Assembly (NCBI GenBank): GCA_016617495.1
Contig: WYCU01000008.1
Coordinates: 46,075 to 110,074 of the forward strand
Source: Azonexaceae bacterium s22
GTDB lineage: Bacteria; Pseudomonadota; Gammaproteobacteria; Burkholderiales; Rhodocyclaceae
DNA length: 64,000 nt
Direction: 5' to 3'
Position numbers and translations under genes: made by a program. Each line of letters begins with the position of its first letter. Position 1 is the stretch's first letter. This document shows positions 28,700 through 37,650 of the stretch, one piece after another. The notes beneath the pieces were generated by a model. It was not told the DNA's origin and ran no database searches. It worked only from the letters and a program-made list of their open reading frames with translations.

Positions 28700-29476
28700 A
28701 TGCCAAAGTTCGCTGCCAATCTGAGTTTTCTGTTTACGGATGTGCCTTTTGCGGATCGTTTTGCGCGGGCTGCAGCGGCGGGGTTCAAGGGCGTCGAGTA
28801 TCTGTTCCCTTACGAGTGGGCAGCGCATGACGTGGCGGAATGGCTCAAGGCGGCCGATCTCGAACAGGTGCTGTTCAATCTTGCGCCGGGCGACTGGGCG
28901 GCCGGCGATCGCGGGCTGGCCTGTCTGCCGGATCGACGCGGCGAGTTTGTCGACAGCGTGGAACAGGCGCTGGCATACGCCATGGTCCTTGATTGCGAGC
29001 GGGTGCATTGCATGGCCGGTTTGCGTCCGGCGGGCGTCGCCGAGGCCGAGCTGGAGGCGACCTATGTTGCCAACCTGCGCCACGCCGCTGACCGCTTGGC
29101 GACGGCAGGGGTGACGGTGATGATCGAACCGATCAACAGCCGCATCGACATGCCAGGTTACTGGCTCGACGATGTGGCGCGCGGTTTTCGGCTTCTGGAG
29201 GCCGTCGACCGCGACAATGTGAAATTGCAGCTCGATCTCTACCATGCGCAGATCATCCAGGGCGATCTGGCACGCACCATCGAGGCGCACCTGCCGCAGA
29301 TCGGGCATATCCAGATCGCCGACAACCCCGGCCGCCACGAACCGGGCACCGGCGAGATCCACTACCCCTACCTGTTCGACCTGCTCGACCGGCTGGGTTA
29401 CAGCGGCTGGATCGGTTGCGAGTACAAACCATTGACGACCACCGAAGCCGGCCTCGGCTGGCTGCCCCGCGCATGA
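28700..29476 (+). CDS. hyi: Hydroxypyruvate isomerase
   Basis: Interconverts hydroxypyruvate and tartronate semialdehyde in glyoxylate catabolism. 258-residue TIM-barrel protein: MPKFAANLSFLFTDVPFADRFARAAAAGFKGVEYLFPY is the family start. Metal/substrate residues lie in MIEPINSRIDMPGYWL (Glu), LQLDLYHAQIIQGDL (Asp, His) and IGCEYKP (Glu). First gene of a plus-strand run with glycerate kinase and glcDEF; it overlaps the kinase gene by four bases. No glyoxylate carboligase or tartronate semialdehyde reductase gene is in the window. Confidence 0.92.
   Translation: MPKFAANLSFLFTDVPFADRFARAAAAGFKGVEYLFPYEWAAHDVAEWLKAADLEQVLFNLAPGDWAAGDRGLACLPDRRGEFVDSVEQALAYAMVLDCERVHCMAGLRPAGVAEAELEATYVANLRHAADRLATAGVTVMIEPINSRIDMPGYWLDDVARGFRLLEAVDRDNVKLQLDLYHAQIIQGDLARTIEAHLPQIGHIQIADNPGRHEPGTGEIHYPYLFDLLDRLGYSGWIGCEYKPLTTTEAGLGWLPRA
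29185..29218 (-). repeat. Dispersed uptake-like motif (in hyi)
   Basis: Exact core at 29216-29204; only the distal A/T tract (29188-29185) is present. Read as Val-Asp-Arg-Asp in hyi. Confidence 0.65.
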
Positions 29477-30759
29477 ACCCGCGGGAGGGGCTGCGCCGGC
29501 TGTTCGATGCGGCCATTGCCGCGGCCGATCCGGCCGTGTGCGTGCCGGCGGCGCTGGCCGAACTCGATCCGCCGGGGCCGGGCGGGCGGCTGATCGTGGT
29601 CGGCGCCGGCAAAGCCTCGGCCGCGATGGCGCGGGCGGTCGAAACACATTGGGCCGGGCCTCTGGAGGGGCTGGTGGTGACGCGCTATGGCCACGGCGTG
29701 CCTTGCGACCGCATCGAGATTGTCGAGGCGGCGCACCCGGTGCCGGATGCCGCGGGCGAAGCGGCGGCGGCGCGCATTTTGGGCAATATTTCCGGGTTGA
29801 CCGCGACAGATCGCGTTTTGGCGCTCATTTCCGGTGGCGGCTCGGCCTTGCTGGCGGCGCCTGCAGCGGGCGTGAGCCTGGCGGAGAAGCGGGCGCTCAC
29901 CGCGGCGCTGCTGCGCTCCGGCGCGTCGATTGGCGAAATCAATGGCGTGCGCAAGCACCTTTCGGCGATCAAGGGCGGGCGTCTGGCCGCCGCGGCATGG
30001 CCGGCGCCGGTGCTGACGCTGGCGATTTCCGACGTACCCGGCGACGATCCGGCGGTGATCGCTTCCGGCCCGACGGTTGCCGATCCGGGCACCTCGGCCG
30101 AAGCGCTGGGCGTGCTCGATTTCTACGGCATTCCCTTGCCCGACACCCTGCGCGCCCGCTTGCGCCGGGGCGAACTGGAAACGCCCAAACCCGGTGATGC
30201 CCGCCTCGCCGGGGCGACCTTCCGGCTGGTCGCCAGTCCGCGCCAGATGCTCGAAGCCGCTGCAGCGGAAGCGCGGCGCCTGGGCGTGACGCCGTTGATT
30301 CTGGGTGATGCGCTGGAGGGCGAAGCGCGTGAGGTGGGCAAGGTGCTGGCCGGCATGGCGCGTTCATGCGCCCGCCACGGCTTCCCGGCACAGGCACCGT
30401 GCGTGCTGCTTTCGGGGGGCGAAACCACGGTCACGGTGCGCGGCCAGGGCAAGGGCGGGCGCAATACGGAATTGTTGCTCGGCCTGATGCTGGCGCTCGA
30501 CGGCGCGCCCGGCATCCATGCGCTGGCGGCCGACAGCGATGGCATCGACGGTTCCGAGGACAACGCCGGCGCCTTCGTTGCGCCCGACAGCCTGGCCCGC
30601 GCCCGCGCCGCCGGGCTCGATGTGCGCGCGCTGTTGGCGGCCAATGACGCCTGGACTTGCTTTGCCGGCCTGGGCGACCTGCTGGTGACCGGCCCGACAC
30701 GGACCAACGTCAATGACTTTCGCGCCATCCTGATTGGGGAAATCCCGGGGTCGTTTTGA
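29473..30759 (+). CDS. ttuD: Glycerate 2-kinase (MOFRL family, GckA/TtuD)
   Basis: Phosphorylates glycerate to 2-phosphoglycerate, feeding glyoxylate-derived carbon into glycolysis. 428 residues: N-terminal VVGAGKASAAMARAVE and ISGGGSALLAAP, mid TLAISDVPGDDPAVIASGPT, and the C-terminal MOFRL-type block LSGGETTVTVRGQGKGGRN with TDGIDG-like ADSDGIDGSEDNAGA. The ATG at 29473 overlaps the hyi stop. With hyi and glcDEF it forms a glycolate-to-glycerate route lacking only the carboligase and reductase steps. Confidence 0.92.
   Translation: MNPREGLRRLFDAAIAAADPAVCVPAALAELDPPGPGGRLIVVGAGKASAAMARAVETHWAGPLEGLVVTRYGHGVPCDRIEIVEAAHPVPDAAGEAAAARILGNISGLTATDRVLALISGGGSALLAAPAAGVSLAEKRALTAALLRSGASIGEINGVRKHLSAIKGGRLAAAAWPAPVLTLAISDVPGDDPAVIASGPTVADPGTSAEALGVLDFYGIPLPDTLRARLRRGELETPKPGDARLAGATFRLVASPRQMLEAAAAEARRLGVTPLILGDALEGEAREVGKVLAGMARSCARHGFPAQAPCVLLSGGETTVTVRGQGKGGRNTELLLGLMLALDGAPGIHALAADSDGIDGSEDNAGAFVAPDSLARARAAGLDVRALLAANDAWTCFAGLGDLLVTGPTRTNVNDFRAILIGEIPGSF
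29776..29809 (-). repeat. Dispersed uptake-like motif (in glycerate kinase gene)
   Basis: Core variant TGTCGCGGTCAAC at 29808-29796, A/T tracts at 29791-29785 and 29780-29776. Read as Leu-Thr-Ala-Thr. Confidence 0.8.
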
Positions 30760-30857
30760 CGTGAGGTAGGGGGTCCATTGACTGGATTAGCGGTATCTTC
30801 CGGCGCCGCGCGGCAATACAATCCACCTGAACCACAACGAACGGGAAGGGGGAGACC

Positions 30858-32339
30858 GTGACCGCCCGCGATAAAGAATTCAACACGGATCGCGACACGC
30901 TGATCCGCCGCCTGCGCAACATCCTGCCGGCGCACTGCCTGCTGTGCGACGAGGAAGATCTGCGCCCTTACGAATGCGACGGGCTGACCGCCTTCCGTGA
31001 ATTGCCGCTGGCCGTTTGCCTGCCGGAAAACGAAGGGCAGGTGATCGACGTGCTGCGTACCTGCCACCAACTCGGCGTGCCGGTGGTGGCACGCGGTGCC
31101 GGCACCGGCCTGTCGGGTGGGGCGATGCCGCATGCCCAAGGGGTCGTTCTCTCGCTGGCCCGTTTTAACCGGATTTTGCAGGTCGACCGCGACAGTCGCA
31201 CGGCCATCGTCCAGCCGGGCGTGCGCAACCTTGCCGTCTCGGAAGCGGCGGCGCCTTATGGCCTCTATTACGCACCCGATCCCTCGTCGCAGATTGCCTG
31301 CACGCTGGGTGGCAATGTCGCCGAGAATTCCGGCGGCGTGCATTGCCTCAAATACGGCCTGACCGTGCATAACGTGCTGCGCATCCGCGTCGTCAGCATC
31401 GAGGGCGAGGTCTTCGAGATCGGCTCGGCAGCGCCGGACTCGCCGGGCTACGACCTGCTGGCGCTGATGATCGGCTCCGAAGGCCTGCTTGGCGTGGTCA
31501 CCGAAGTCACCGTCAAGCTGGTGCCCAAGCCCGAGTTGGCGCAGGTGGTGATGGCGTCTTTCGACGACGTGAGCAAGGCCGGCGACGCGGTTGCCGCGAT
31601 CATCGCCGCCGGCATCATCCCGGCCGGGCTGGAGATGATGGACAAGCCGGCGACCGCGGCCGTCGAGCCTTTCGTCAAGGCCGGCTACGACCTGAGCGCC
31701 GAGGCCATCCTGCTCTGCGAATCCGATGGCACGCCGGAGGAAGTCGCCGAGGAAATCGCCCACGTCACCGAGGTGCTGACCCGCGCCGGCGCGCGCGACC
31801 TGCGCGTCTCGCAGTCCGAAGCCGAGCGCCTGAAATTCTGGGCCGGGCGCAAGGCCGCCTTCCCGGCCGTGGGGCGGATCACGCCGGACTACTACTGCAT
31901 GGACGGCACGATTCCGCGCAAGCGCCTGGCCGAGATGCTGGCGGCGATTGCGCAGATGGAACAGAAATACGGCCTGCGCTGCGCCAATGTCTTCCACGCC
32001 GGCGACGGCAACCTGCATCCGCTGATCATGTACGACGCCTCCAAGCCCGGCGACTGGGAACGCGCCGAAGCCTTCGGCGCCGAGATCCTTGAACTGTCGG
32101 TGGCGCTCGGCGGTTCGATCACCGGCGAACACGGCGTCGGCATCGAGAAGATCAACCAGATGTGCGTGCAGTACGCGACGCCCGAGCTGGAAGCTTTCCG
32201 CCGCGTCAAGGCGGCCTTCGATGAGGCTGGCCTGCTCAACCCCGGCAAGGCCATCCCCAGCCTGCACCGCTGCGCCGAATATGGGCGCATGCACGTGCAT
32301 CACGGCGAGGTGAAATTTCCCGAACTGGAGCGTTTCTGA
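30858..32339 (+). CDS. glcD: Glycolate oxidase subunit GlcD (FAD-linked)
   Basis: Catalytic FAD subunit of membrane-associated glycolate dehydrogenase, oxidising glycolate to glyoxylate. 493 residues; PCMH-type FAD domain with VVARGAGTGLSGGAMPHAQGVVLSL and GGNVAENSGGVHCLKYGLTVHNVL, and C-terminal FHAGDGNLHPLIMYD and GGSITGEHGVGIEK. GTG start at 30858 behind GGGGGAG. It is 98 bases after the glycerate kinase gene and overlaps glcE by one base (TGATG). Confidence 0.96.
   Translation: MTARDKEFNTDRDTLIRRLRNILPAHCLLCDEEDLRPYECDGLTAFRELPLAVCLPENEGQVIDVLRTCHQLGVPVVARGAGTGLSGGAMPHAQGVVLSLARFNRILQVDRDSRTAIVQPGVRNLAVSEAAAPYGLYYAPDPSSQIACTLGGNVAENSGGVHCLKYGLTVHNVLRIRVVSIEGEVFEIGSAAPDSPGYDLLALMIGSEGLLGVVTEVTVKLVPKPELAQVVMASFDDVSKAGDAVAAIIAAGIIPAGLEMMDKPATAAVEPFVKAGYDLSAEAILLCESDGTPEEVAEEIAHVTEVLTRAGARDLRVSQSEAERLKFWAGRKAAFPAVGRITPDYYCMDGTIPRKRLAEMLAAIAQMEQKYGLRCANVFHAGDGNLHPLIMYDASKPGDWERAEAFGAEILELSVALGGSITGEHGVGIEKINQMCVQYATPELEAFRRVKAAFDEAGLLNPGKAIPSLHRCAEYGRMHVHHGEVKFPELERF
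31163..31195 (-). repeat. Dispersed uptake-like motif (in glcD)
   Basis: Exact core at 31194-31182 with tracts AAAAT (31177-31173) and TTAAAA (31168-31163). Read as Val-Asp-Arg-Asp. Confidence 0.8.
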
Positions 32340-33388
32340 TGACCCTGGAACAGATCGTCGACGCCGTCCGGACGGCGCATGACAGCCACACGCCGCTGCG
32401 CATCCGCGGCGCCGGCAGCAAGGATTTTTACGGCGGCGTGCTCGCCGGCCAGGTGCTCGATGTGGCCGGCCATCGCGGCATCGTCGCCTACGAGCCGACC
32501 GAGCTTTACCTGACCGCCAAGGCCGGGACCCCGCTTGTCGAGATCGAAGCGGCGCTGGCCGAGCAAGGCCAGATGCTGGCCTTCGAGCCGCCGCATTTTG
32601 CCGGGGCGACGCTCGGCGGCTGTGTTGCCGCCGGGCTTTCCGGCCCGCGCCGCATGCAGGCCGGTGCCGTGCGCGACTTCGTACTCGGCGCCAAGCTGGT
32701 CGATGGCACGGGCCAGGTGCTCAACTTTGGCGGCCAGGTGATGAAGAACGTGGCCGGCTACGATGTGTCGCGGCTGCTCGCCGGCAGTATGGGCACCTTG
32801 GGCGTGCTTGCCGAAGTGACGCTGAAAGTGCTGCCCAAACCCGTCGCTGAAACCACGCTGGTTTTCGCCTGCGACGAAGGGGAGGCGCTGCGTTCCCTCA
32901 ATGCCTGGGGCGGGCAGCCTTTGCCGGTTTCCGCGTCGTTCTGGCATGAGGGGCAGTTGTGGCTGCGCCTTTCCGGCGCGGCAGCGGCCGTGGCGGCGGC
33001 TCGACGCACGCTGGGCGGAATTGTCGCGGTCGACCCCGAAAAACACTGGATTTCCGTGCGCGAACAGACGCACCCGGCATTCGCCGGCAGCGTGCTGTGG
33101 CGGCTTGCCGTTCCGACCACCGCGCCATCGCCGGGGCTGGACGGCTTGCGCGCCATCGAGTGGGGCGGCGGCTTGCGCTGGTATGCCGGCGAACACGAGG
33201 CGATCCGCGGCGCCGCGGCACGGGCTGGCGGCCATGCCACGCTCTACCGCGCGCCCGAATCGCTGCGTTGCCGTGAAGACGCCTTCACGCCCCTGTCGCC
33301 CGCCCTGCTGGCGCTGCATCGACGGCTCAAAAAGGCCTTCGATCCGAAGGGCATCCTCAATCCCGGTCGCCTCTACGCGGAGTTCTAA
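32339..33388 (+). CDS. glcE: Glycolate oxidase subunit GlcE
   Basis: FAD-binding accessory subunit of glycolate dehydrogenase. 349 residues. LRIRGAGSKDFYG near the N-terminus, AFEPPHFAGATLGGCVAAGLSGPRR and NVAGYDVSRLLAGSMGTLGVLAEVTLKVLP are GlcE signatures, and the protein ends DPKGILNPGRLYAEF. Coupled on both sides by single-base stop/start overlaps. A dispersed-motif copy (core 33022-33034) encodes IVAVDP here. Confidence 0.95.
   Translation: MTLEQIVDAVRTAHDSHTPLRIRGAGSKDFYGGVLAGQVLDVAGHRGIVAYEPTELYLTAKAGTPLVEIEAALAEQGQMLAFEPPHFAGATLGGCVAAGLSGPRRMQAGAVRDFVLGAKLVDGTGQVLNFGGQVMKNVAGYDVSRLLAGSMGTLGVLAEVTLKVLPKPVAETTLVFACDEGEALRSLNAWGGQPLPVSASFWHEGQLWLRLSGAAAAVAAARRTLGGIVAVDPEKHWISVREQTHPAFAGSVLWRLAVPTTAPSPGLDGLRAIEWGGGLRWYAGEHEAIRGAAARAGGHATLYRAPESLRCREDAFTPLSPALLALHRRLKKAFDPKGILNPGRLYAEF
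33021..33053 (+). repeat. Dispersed uptake-like motif (in glcE)
   Basis: Exact core at 33022-33034, AAAAA at 33039-33043 and ATTT at 33050-33053. Read as Ile-Val-Ala-Val-Asp-Pro. Confidence 0.8.
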
Positions 33389-34623
33389 TGGATACCCAAC
33401 TTGCCGACTTCATCCGCGAAACCCGCGCCGGCCAGACCGCCGAGGAGATTCTGCGCAAATGCGTGCACTGCGGCTTCTGTACCGCCACCTGCCCGACTTA
33501 CCAGCTTCTGGGCGACGAACTCGACGGCCCGCGCGGGCGTATCTATCTCATCAAGCAAGTGCTCGAAGGCAAGCCCGTCACCGAAAAGACGCGCACCCAC
33601 CTCGACCGCTGCCTGACTTGCCGCTCGTGCGAAACCACCTGCCCGTCCGGTGTGAAATACAGTCATTTGCTGGATGTCGGCCGTGCGGTGGTCGAGGCCA
33701 AACTGCCCCGGCGATCCGGAGAGGCGCTGACCCGCTTCCTGCTGCGCGAAACATTGCCGCGTCCGGCGATTTTCGGCCCCGCCGTTCGCCTCGGCCAAAT
33801 GCTGCGCCCGCTGTTGCCCTCGGCGCTGGCGGATAAACTCCCCGGCGAGGCAGCCGGCGAACCGCGCCCGTGGCCGCCCAAACGCGCCCATGTGCGCCGC
33901 ATGCTGGCGCTGGCCGGCTGCGTTCAGCCGACGCTTGCGCCCAACATCAACGCCGCCACGGCGCGCGTCCTGGACCGGCTCGGCATCGAACTCTTTGAAG
34001 CCCCCGGCGCCGGCTGCTGCGGCGCCTTGCGCTTCCATCTCAATGCCCAGGAGGCCGCCCGCGACGACATGCGGCGCAATATCGACGCCTGGTGGCCGCA
34101 TGTGGAAGCCGGGGTCGAGGCCATCGTCGTCACCGCTTCCGGCTGCGGGGTGCAGGTGCGCGATTACGGCCATATCCTGGGCGACGATCCTGCCTATGCC
34201 GAGAAAGCGGCACGGATCAGCGCGCTGTGCCGCGATCCGCTGGAGGTGCTGGAGGCGGAAAAGGCCCCCTTGCTCGCCCTGCTTGCCGCCCAGGCAACAA
34301 CACGCGGCACGCTGGCCTTCCATTCCCCGTGCACCTTGCAGCATGGACTCAAGCTGCGCGGCTTGGCCGAGCCCTTGCTGGCGGCCGCCGGCTATACCTT
34401 GGTGCCCGTTGCCGACAGCCATCTGTGCTGCGGTTCGGCGGGCACGTATTCGGTATTGCAGCCGGAGTTGTCGCAGCGACTGCGCGACAACAAGCTGGCG
34501 GCGCTGAGCGCGCAGTCGCCGGCGCTGATGGCAACGGCCAATATCGGCTGTCTCACCCATCTCCAGGCCGGGACGGTGACACCGGTGCGGCACTGGATCG
34601 AGCTCATTGACGAGGCCTTGTAA
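33388..34623 (+). CDS. glcF: Glycolate oxidase iron-sulfur subunit GlcF
   Basis: Passes electrons from GlcDE to the quinone pool. 411 residues with two [4Fe-4S] ferredoxin motifs (CVHCGFCTATCPTY about residues 27-40; CLTCRSCETTCPSG about 76-89) and C-terminal CCG domains (GAGCCGALRFH; DSHLCCGSAGTYS). Its start overlaps the glcE stop by one base. Last gene of the operon; an inverted repeat lies 22 bases downstream. Confidence 0.96.
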   Translation: MDTQLADFIRETRAGQTAEEILRKCVHCGFCTATCPTYQLLGDELDGPRGRIYLIKQVLEGKPVTEKTRTHLDRCLTCRSCETTCPSGVKYSHLLDVGRAVVEAKLPRRSGEALTRFLLRETLPRPAIFGPAVRLGQMLRPLLPSALADKLPGEAAGEPRPWPPKRAHVRRMLALAGCVQPTLAPNINAATARVLDRLGIELFEAPGAGCCGALRFHLNAQEAARDDMRRNIDAWWPHVEAGVEAIVVTASGCGVQVRDYGHILGDDPAYAEKAARISALCRDPLEVLEAEKAPLLALLAAQATTRGTLAFHSPCTLQHGLKLRGLAEPLLAAAGYTLVPVADSHLCCGSAGTYSVLQPELSQRLRDNKLAALSAQSPALMATANIGCLTHLQAGTVTPVRHWIELIDEAL

Positions 34624-34645
34624 GTCACAAGGGGCAGGGCACTGT

Positions 34646-34662
34646 CATGCCACATTGGCATG
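34646..34662. repeat. Inverted repeat between glcF and PP2C gene
   Basis: CATGCCA, 3-base centre CAT, TGGCATG; an overlapping alternative pairing CCACAT/ATGTGG exists. No T-run follows, so this could be a weak glcF terminator or an operator for the phosphatase gene. Confidence 0.45.
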
Positions 34663-34717
34663 TGGCTGCCGTGGCTTCTGCCTTTCGTGATACGCTTCAC
34701 CCCCGGAAGGAGAAGTC

Positions 34718-35473
34718 ATGCCCATCGCAATCGATGTCTGCGTTGCGCAGCACCAAGGGGATCGCAAGGAACAACAGGATCGCGTGGCCATCCTGCCGCA
34801 CAAGCGCCGCAAAGGCGTGGCGCTGGCCGTCGTTGCCGACGGCATGGGCGGGCACACCGGCGGGGCATTGGCTGCCGAGCAAGTTGTCCACACGGCCAAG
34901 ACCAATCTTGAGCACTATGCGCCCAACGAAGAGTCTGGTCGGCACATGCTGGAAAACAGCATGCTCGAAGCCCACACCATCATCAAGGCCTCGCGTTTCA
35001 TCAACGAAAAGGACCCGCATAGCACCGCCGTGATGCTGCTGTTGCAGCCAGGCAAGGTGAGCTGGGGGCATTGCGGCGATAGCCGGATGTACCGCTTCCG
35101 GGGCACGGCCCTGAGCTTCCGCACCGTGGACCATTCTTACGTCGAGCATCTGATCGCCACTGGCCGCATCACCCGGGAGGAGTCCTTGACCCACCCGAAT
35201 CGCAACGTCCTGATCACCTCGCTCGGCGGCAAGGAGAATCCGAAATTCGCGTTCGGCGAAGCGGAGGATCTGGCCGACGGCGACAGTTTCCTGCTCTGCT
35301 CCGACGGCTTGTGGGGCTATTTTACGGACGAGGAACTGGGAACGATCATCGCCGAAAATTCGGCGCGGCGCGCTTCCGAGATTCTCGTCGACGTCGCGCG
35401 CGAACGCGGTGCCGGCACGGGCGACAACATCTCCCTGGTCATTATCAAGCTCAAGGAGGCGCTCCCCGCCTGA
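34718..35473 (+). CDS. PP2C-family Ser/Thr protein phosphatase
   Basis: 251 residues. Metal-dependent phosphatase motifs are present: ADGMGGHTGGALAAEQVV near residue 39, HCGDSRMYRFRGTAL in the middle, and C-terminal LLCSDGLWGYF and GTGDNISLVIIKL. These supply the aspartates that bind the two metal ions. AAGGAG lies seven bases before the ATG. No partner kinase is nearby, so its target is unknown. Convergent with rhlE, 19 bases away. Confidence 0.92.
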   Translation: MPIAIDVCVAQHQGDRKEQQDRVAILPHKRRKGVALAVVADGMGGHTGGALAAEQVVHTAKTNLEHYAPNEESGRHMLENSMLEAHTIIKASRFINEKDPHSTAVMLLLQPGKVSWGHCGDSRMYRFRGTALSFRTVDHSYVEHLIATGRITREESLTHPNRNVLITSLGGKENPKFAFGEAEDLADGDSFLLCSDGLWGYFTDEELGTIIAENSARRASEILVDVARERGAGTGDNISLVIIKLKEALPA

Positions 35474-35492
35474 TTGCCGGCGGGGGTGTGTT

Positions 35493-36962
35493 TCAGCGTT
35501 TGCCGAGGCCGCCGAGCAGGGCGGCGACAACCCGCTTTGGTTTGTGCGGATCGGGCTTGGCCGGCGCCTTGGGCGAATCCGGCACTTCCCCGCGCGGGGC
35601 GTTTTCCTCGTAGGGCTTGCTGAAATCGAAGCCATCCGGGGCGATCGTCGATTTGTGACCGCGACGCGGTCCGGCAGCCGGCTTCTGCGCGACCGGGGCC
35701 TTGGCGGGTGGCGGTGCACCGCGCTTTTTCTTGTTTCCCGGCGGGTATTCGTATTCCGGTTCGGGCTCGAAACCGCTCACCTCGATTTGTTCAATCGGGC
35801 GCTTGATGAGCTTTTCGATCTCGACCAGATAACCGACTTCGTGTGCGCTGACCAGCGAGATGGCGTTGCCCAACTTGCCGGCCCGGCCGGTACGACCGAT
35901 GCGATGCACGTAGTCTTCCGGCACGTGCGGCAGTTCGTAATTGATGACGTAGGGCAGGTCATCGACGTCAAGGCCGCGCGCTGCAACGTCGGTGGCGACG
36001 AGCGCCTGCGTTTCACCGGCCTTGAAGGCATCAAGCGCCTTGATGCGGTCAAGCTGAGACTTGTCGCCATGGATCGCATCGGCGTGGATGCCGGCACGCT
36101 GCAGTTCGCGCGAAAGGCGCGAGCAGCCCTGCTTGGTCCGCATGAAGACGATGCACTGACGGATGTCGCCGGACTTGAGCAGCTTGGTCAGCAGGCCGCG
36201 CTTGCCCCATTCCGAGACCGGGTGCACGCGGTGCGTGATGGTGTCGGAAACCTGATTGCGGCGGGCGACTTCAACCAGCACCGGCGACTGCAGCATGGTG
36301 TCGGCGAGCTTCTTGATGTCATCCGAGAAGGTGGCCGAAAAGAGCAGGCTCTGGCGCTGCTGCGGCAGCATCTTGAGGATGCGCGTGACATCGGGGATGA
36401 AGCCCATGTCGAGCATGCGGTCGGCTTCGTCGAGGACCAAGGCCTGAACGGAGTTGAAGCTGACGCTCTTGGATTCGACATGGTCAAGCAGGCGGCCCGG
36501 TGTGGCGACGAGGATTTCGACGCCTTTTTTCAGTTCCGCGATCTGCGGCTTGATGTCGACGCCGCCGAAGGCGCACATGGCGCGCAAGTGCGTGTGCTTG
36601 CTGTAGGACTTGACCGATTCATAGACCTGCAAGGCCAGTTCGCGCGTCGGCGCGAGGATCAGGGCGCGTACCGGGTGCTTGGCCGGCGACGGGCTGCTGC
36701 TGGCAAACGGCAGGATGCGCTGGAGGATCGGCAGCGTGAAGGCGGCCGTCTTGCCAGTGCCGGTCTGGGCGCCGCCCATGATGTCCTTGCCGGAAACGAC
36801 GAGCGGAATGGCCTGCGCCTGGATCGGCGTCGGGCGGGTGTAGCCCATGTCGTTGAGTGCGCGCAGCAGCTCCGGCGCGAGGCCGAGATCGGCAAAAGTG
36901 ATTTCCGGCGCCACGGGCGCAGGGACCGCAGCGGTGTCGGCAGGTGAATTAAGTTCAGACAT
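35493..36962 (-). CDS. rhlE: DEAD-box RNA helicase RhlE
   Basis: ATP-dependent RNA helicase used in ribosome maturation and RNA decay. 489 residues with all core motifs: Q motif ([14 protein letters not shown]), Walker [22 protein letters not shown] ([14 protein letters not shown]), SAT ([11 protein letters not shown]) and [11 protein letters not shown] basic, low-complexity tail ([14 protein letters not shown]...) is typical of RhlE. It starts ten bases from the end of the tetR-type gene. Confidence 0.93.
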   Translation of the reverse strand: MSELNSPADTAAVPAPVAPEITFADLGLAPELLRALNDMGYTRPTPIQAQAIPLVVSGKDIMGGAQTGTGKTAAFTLPILQRILPFASSSPSPAKHPVRALILAPTRELALQVYESVKSYSKHTHLRAMCAFGGVDIKPQIAELKKGVEILVATPGRLLDHVESKSVSFNSVQALVLDEADRMLDMGFIPDVTRILKMLPQQRQSLLFSATFSDDIKKLADTMLQSPVLVEVARRNQVSDTITHRVHPVSEWGKRGLLTKLLKSGDIRQCIVFMRTKQGCSRLSRELQRAGIHADAIHGDKSQLDRIKALDAFKAGETQALVATDVAARGLDVDDLPYVINYELPHVPEDYVHRIGRTGRAGKLGNAISLVSAHEVGYLVEIEKLIKRPIEQIEVSGFEPEPEYEYPPGNKKKRGAPPPAKAPVAQKPAAGPRRGHKSTIAPDGFDFSKPYEENAPRGEVPDSPKAPAKPDPHKPKRVVAALLGGLGKR

Positions 36963-36971
36963 GGGGCCGCA

Positions 36972-37616
36972 TTATACGCTAGCGGCCAGCCCCGGTCGGT
37001 CGCGAACGCCAAGCCCGGCGAGCCATACATCGATGATGCGTGGGGCATAGTCGCTCAGGGGAAAGAGCTCGGGGTTTTTCGTCCAGTTGAAAAGCAGGCC
37101 GTCGATCAGCGCGATCAGGCCAATGGTGGCCTGATGTGGCGTCAGTTGGCGGCCGATCTGGCCTTTTTCCTGCGCCAGCGCCAAGGCGTGTTCGATGATG
37201 TCGATGTGGTTCTTGCCTTCGTCGAGATGGGAGTCGCGCAGATTCGCCATCTCGCCGACATACTCGCATTTGTGCCAGAAAATCTCGAAAACCCGCCGGA
37301 AACCGGCATCGTTCGTCATGTTGTCGATGAATTCGGCTGTCGCGGAAAGCACGAAGCCCAGCGGATCGACCGCCAGTTGTGCCTCGCGCTCGCTGCTGTT
37401 GATCTTGAGCGGGCAGATCAGGCGTTCGAGCATCGCATCGAAGAGGTCGACCTTGTTGGCGAAATGCCAGTAAATCGCGCCGCGGGTGACGCCGGCCTCC
37501 CGCGCGATGTCGTTCAGCGAGGTTTGCGCCACGCCCTGGCGGTAAAAGACCTCGACAGCGATGTCGAGAATGCGGTTACGCGTCTCTTGCGCGTCTTCTT
37601 TGGTTCTGCGGACCAT
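36972..37616 (-). CDS. TetR-family repressor, AcrR/TtgR type
   Basis: 214 residues. The N-terminal helix-turn-helix ARNRILDIA-like block (ETRNRILDIAVEVFYRQGVAQTSLNDIAREAGVTRGAIYWHFANK) is the AcrR/TtgR/MexZ type. It is the last gene of the efflux operon, 34 bases after the outer-membrane gene, on the same strand. It very probably represses the operon through the operator at 43461-43484 and is released by pump substrates. An operon-internal repressor gives negative autoregulation. Confidence 0.9.
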   Translation of the reverse strand: MVRRTKEDAQETRNRILDIAVEVFYRQGVAQTSLNDIAREAGVTRGAIYWHFANKVDLFDAMLERLICPLKINSSEREAQLAVDPLGFVLSATAEFIDNMTNDAGFRRVFEIFWHKCEYVGEMANLRDSHLDEGKNHIDIIEHALALAQEKGQIGRQLTPHQATIGLIALIDGLLFNWTKNPELFPLSDYAPRIIDVWLAGLGVRDRPGLAASV

Positions 37617-37650
37617 AAGTTCTCTCTCCCAGGCGATGCCGGATCGCCGT

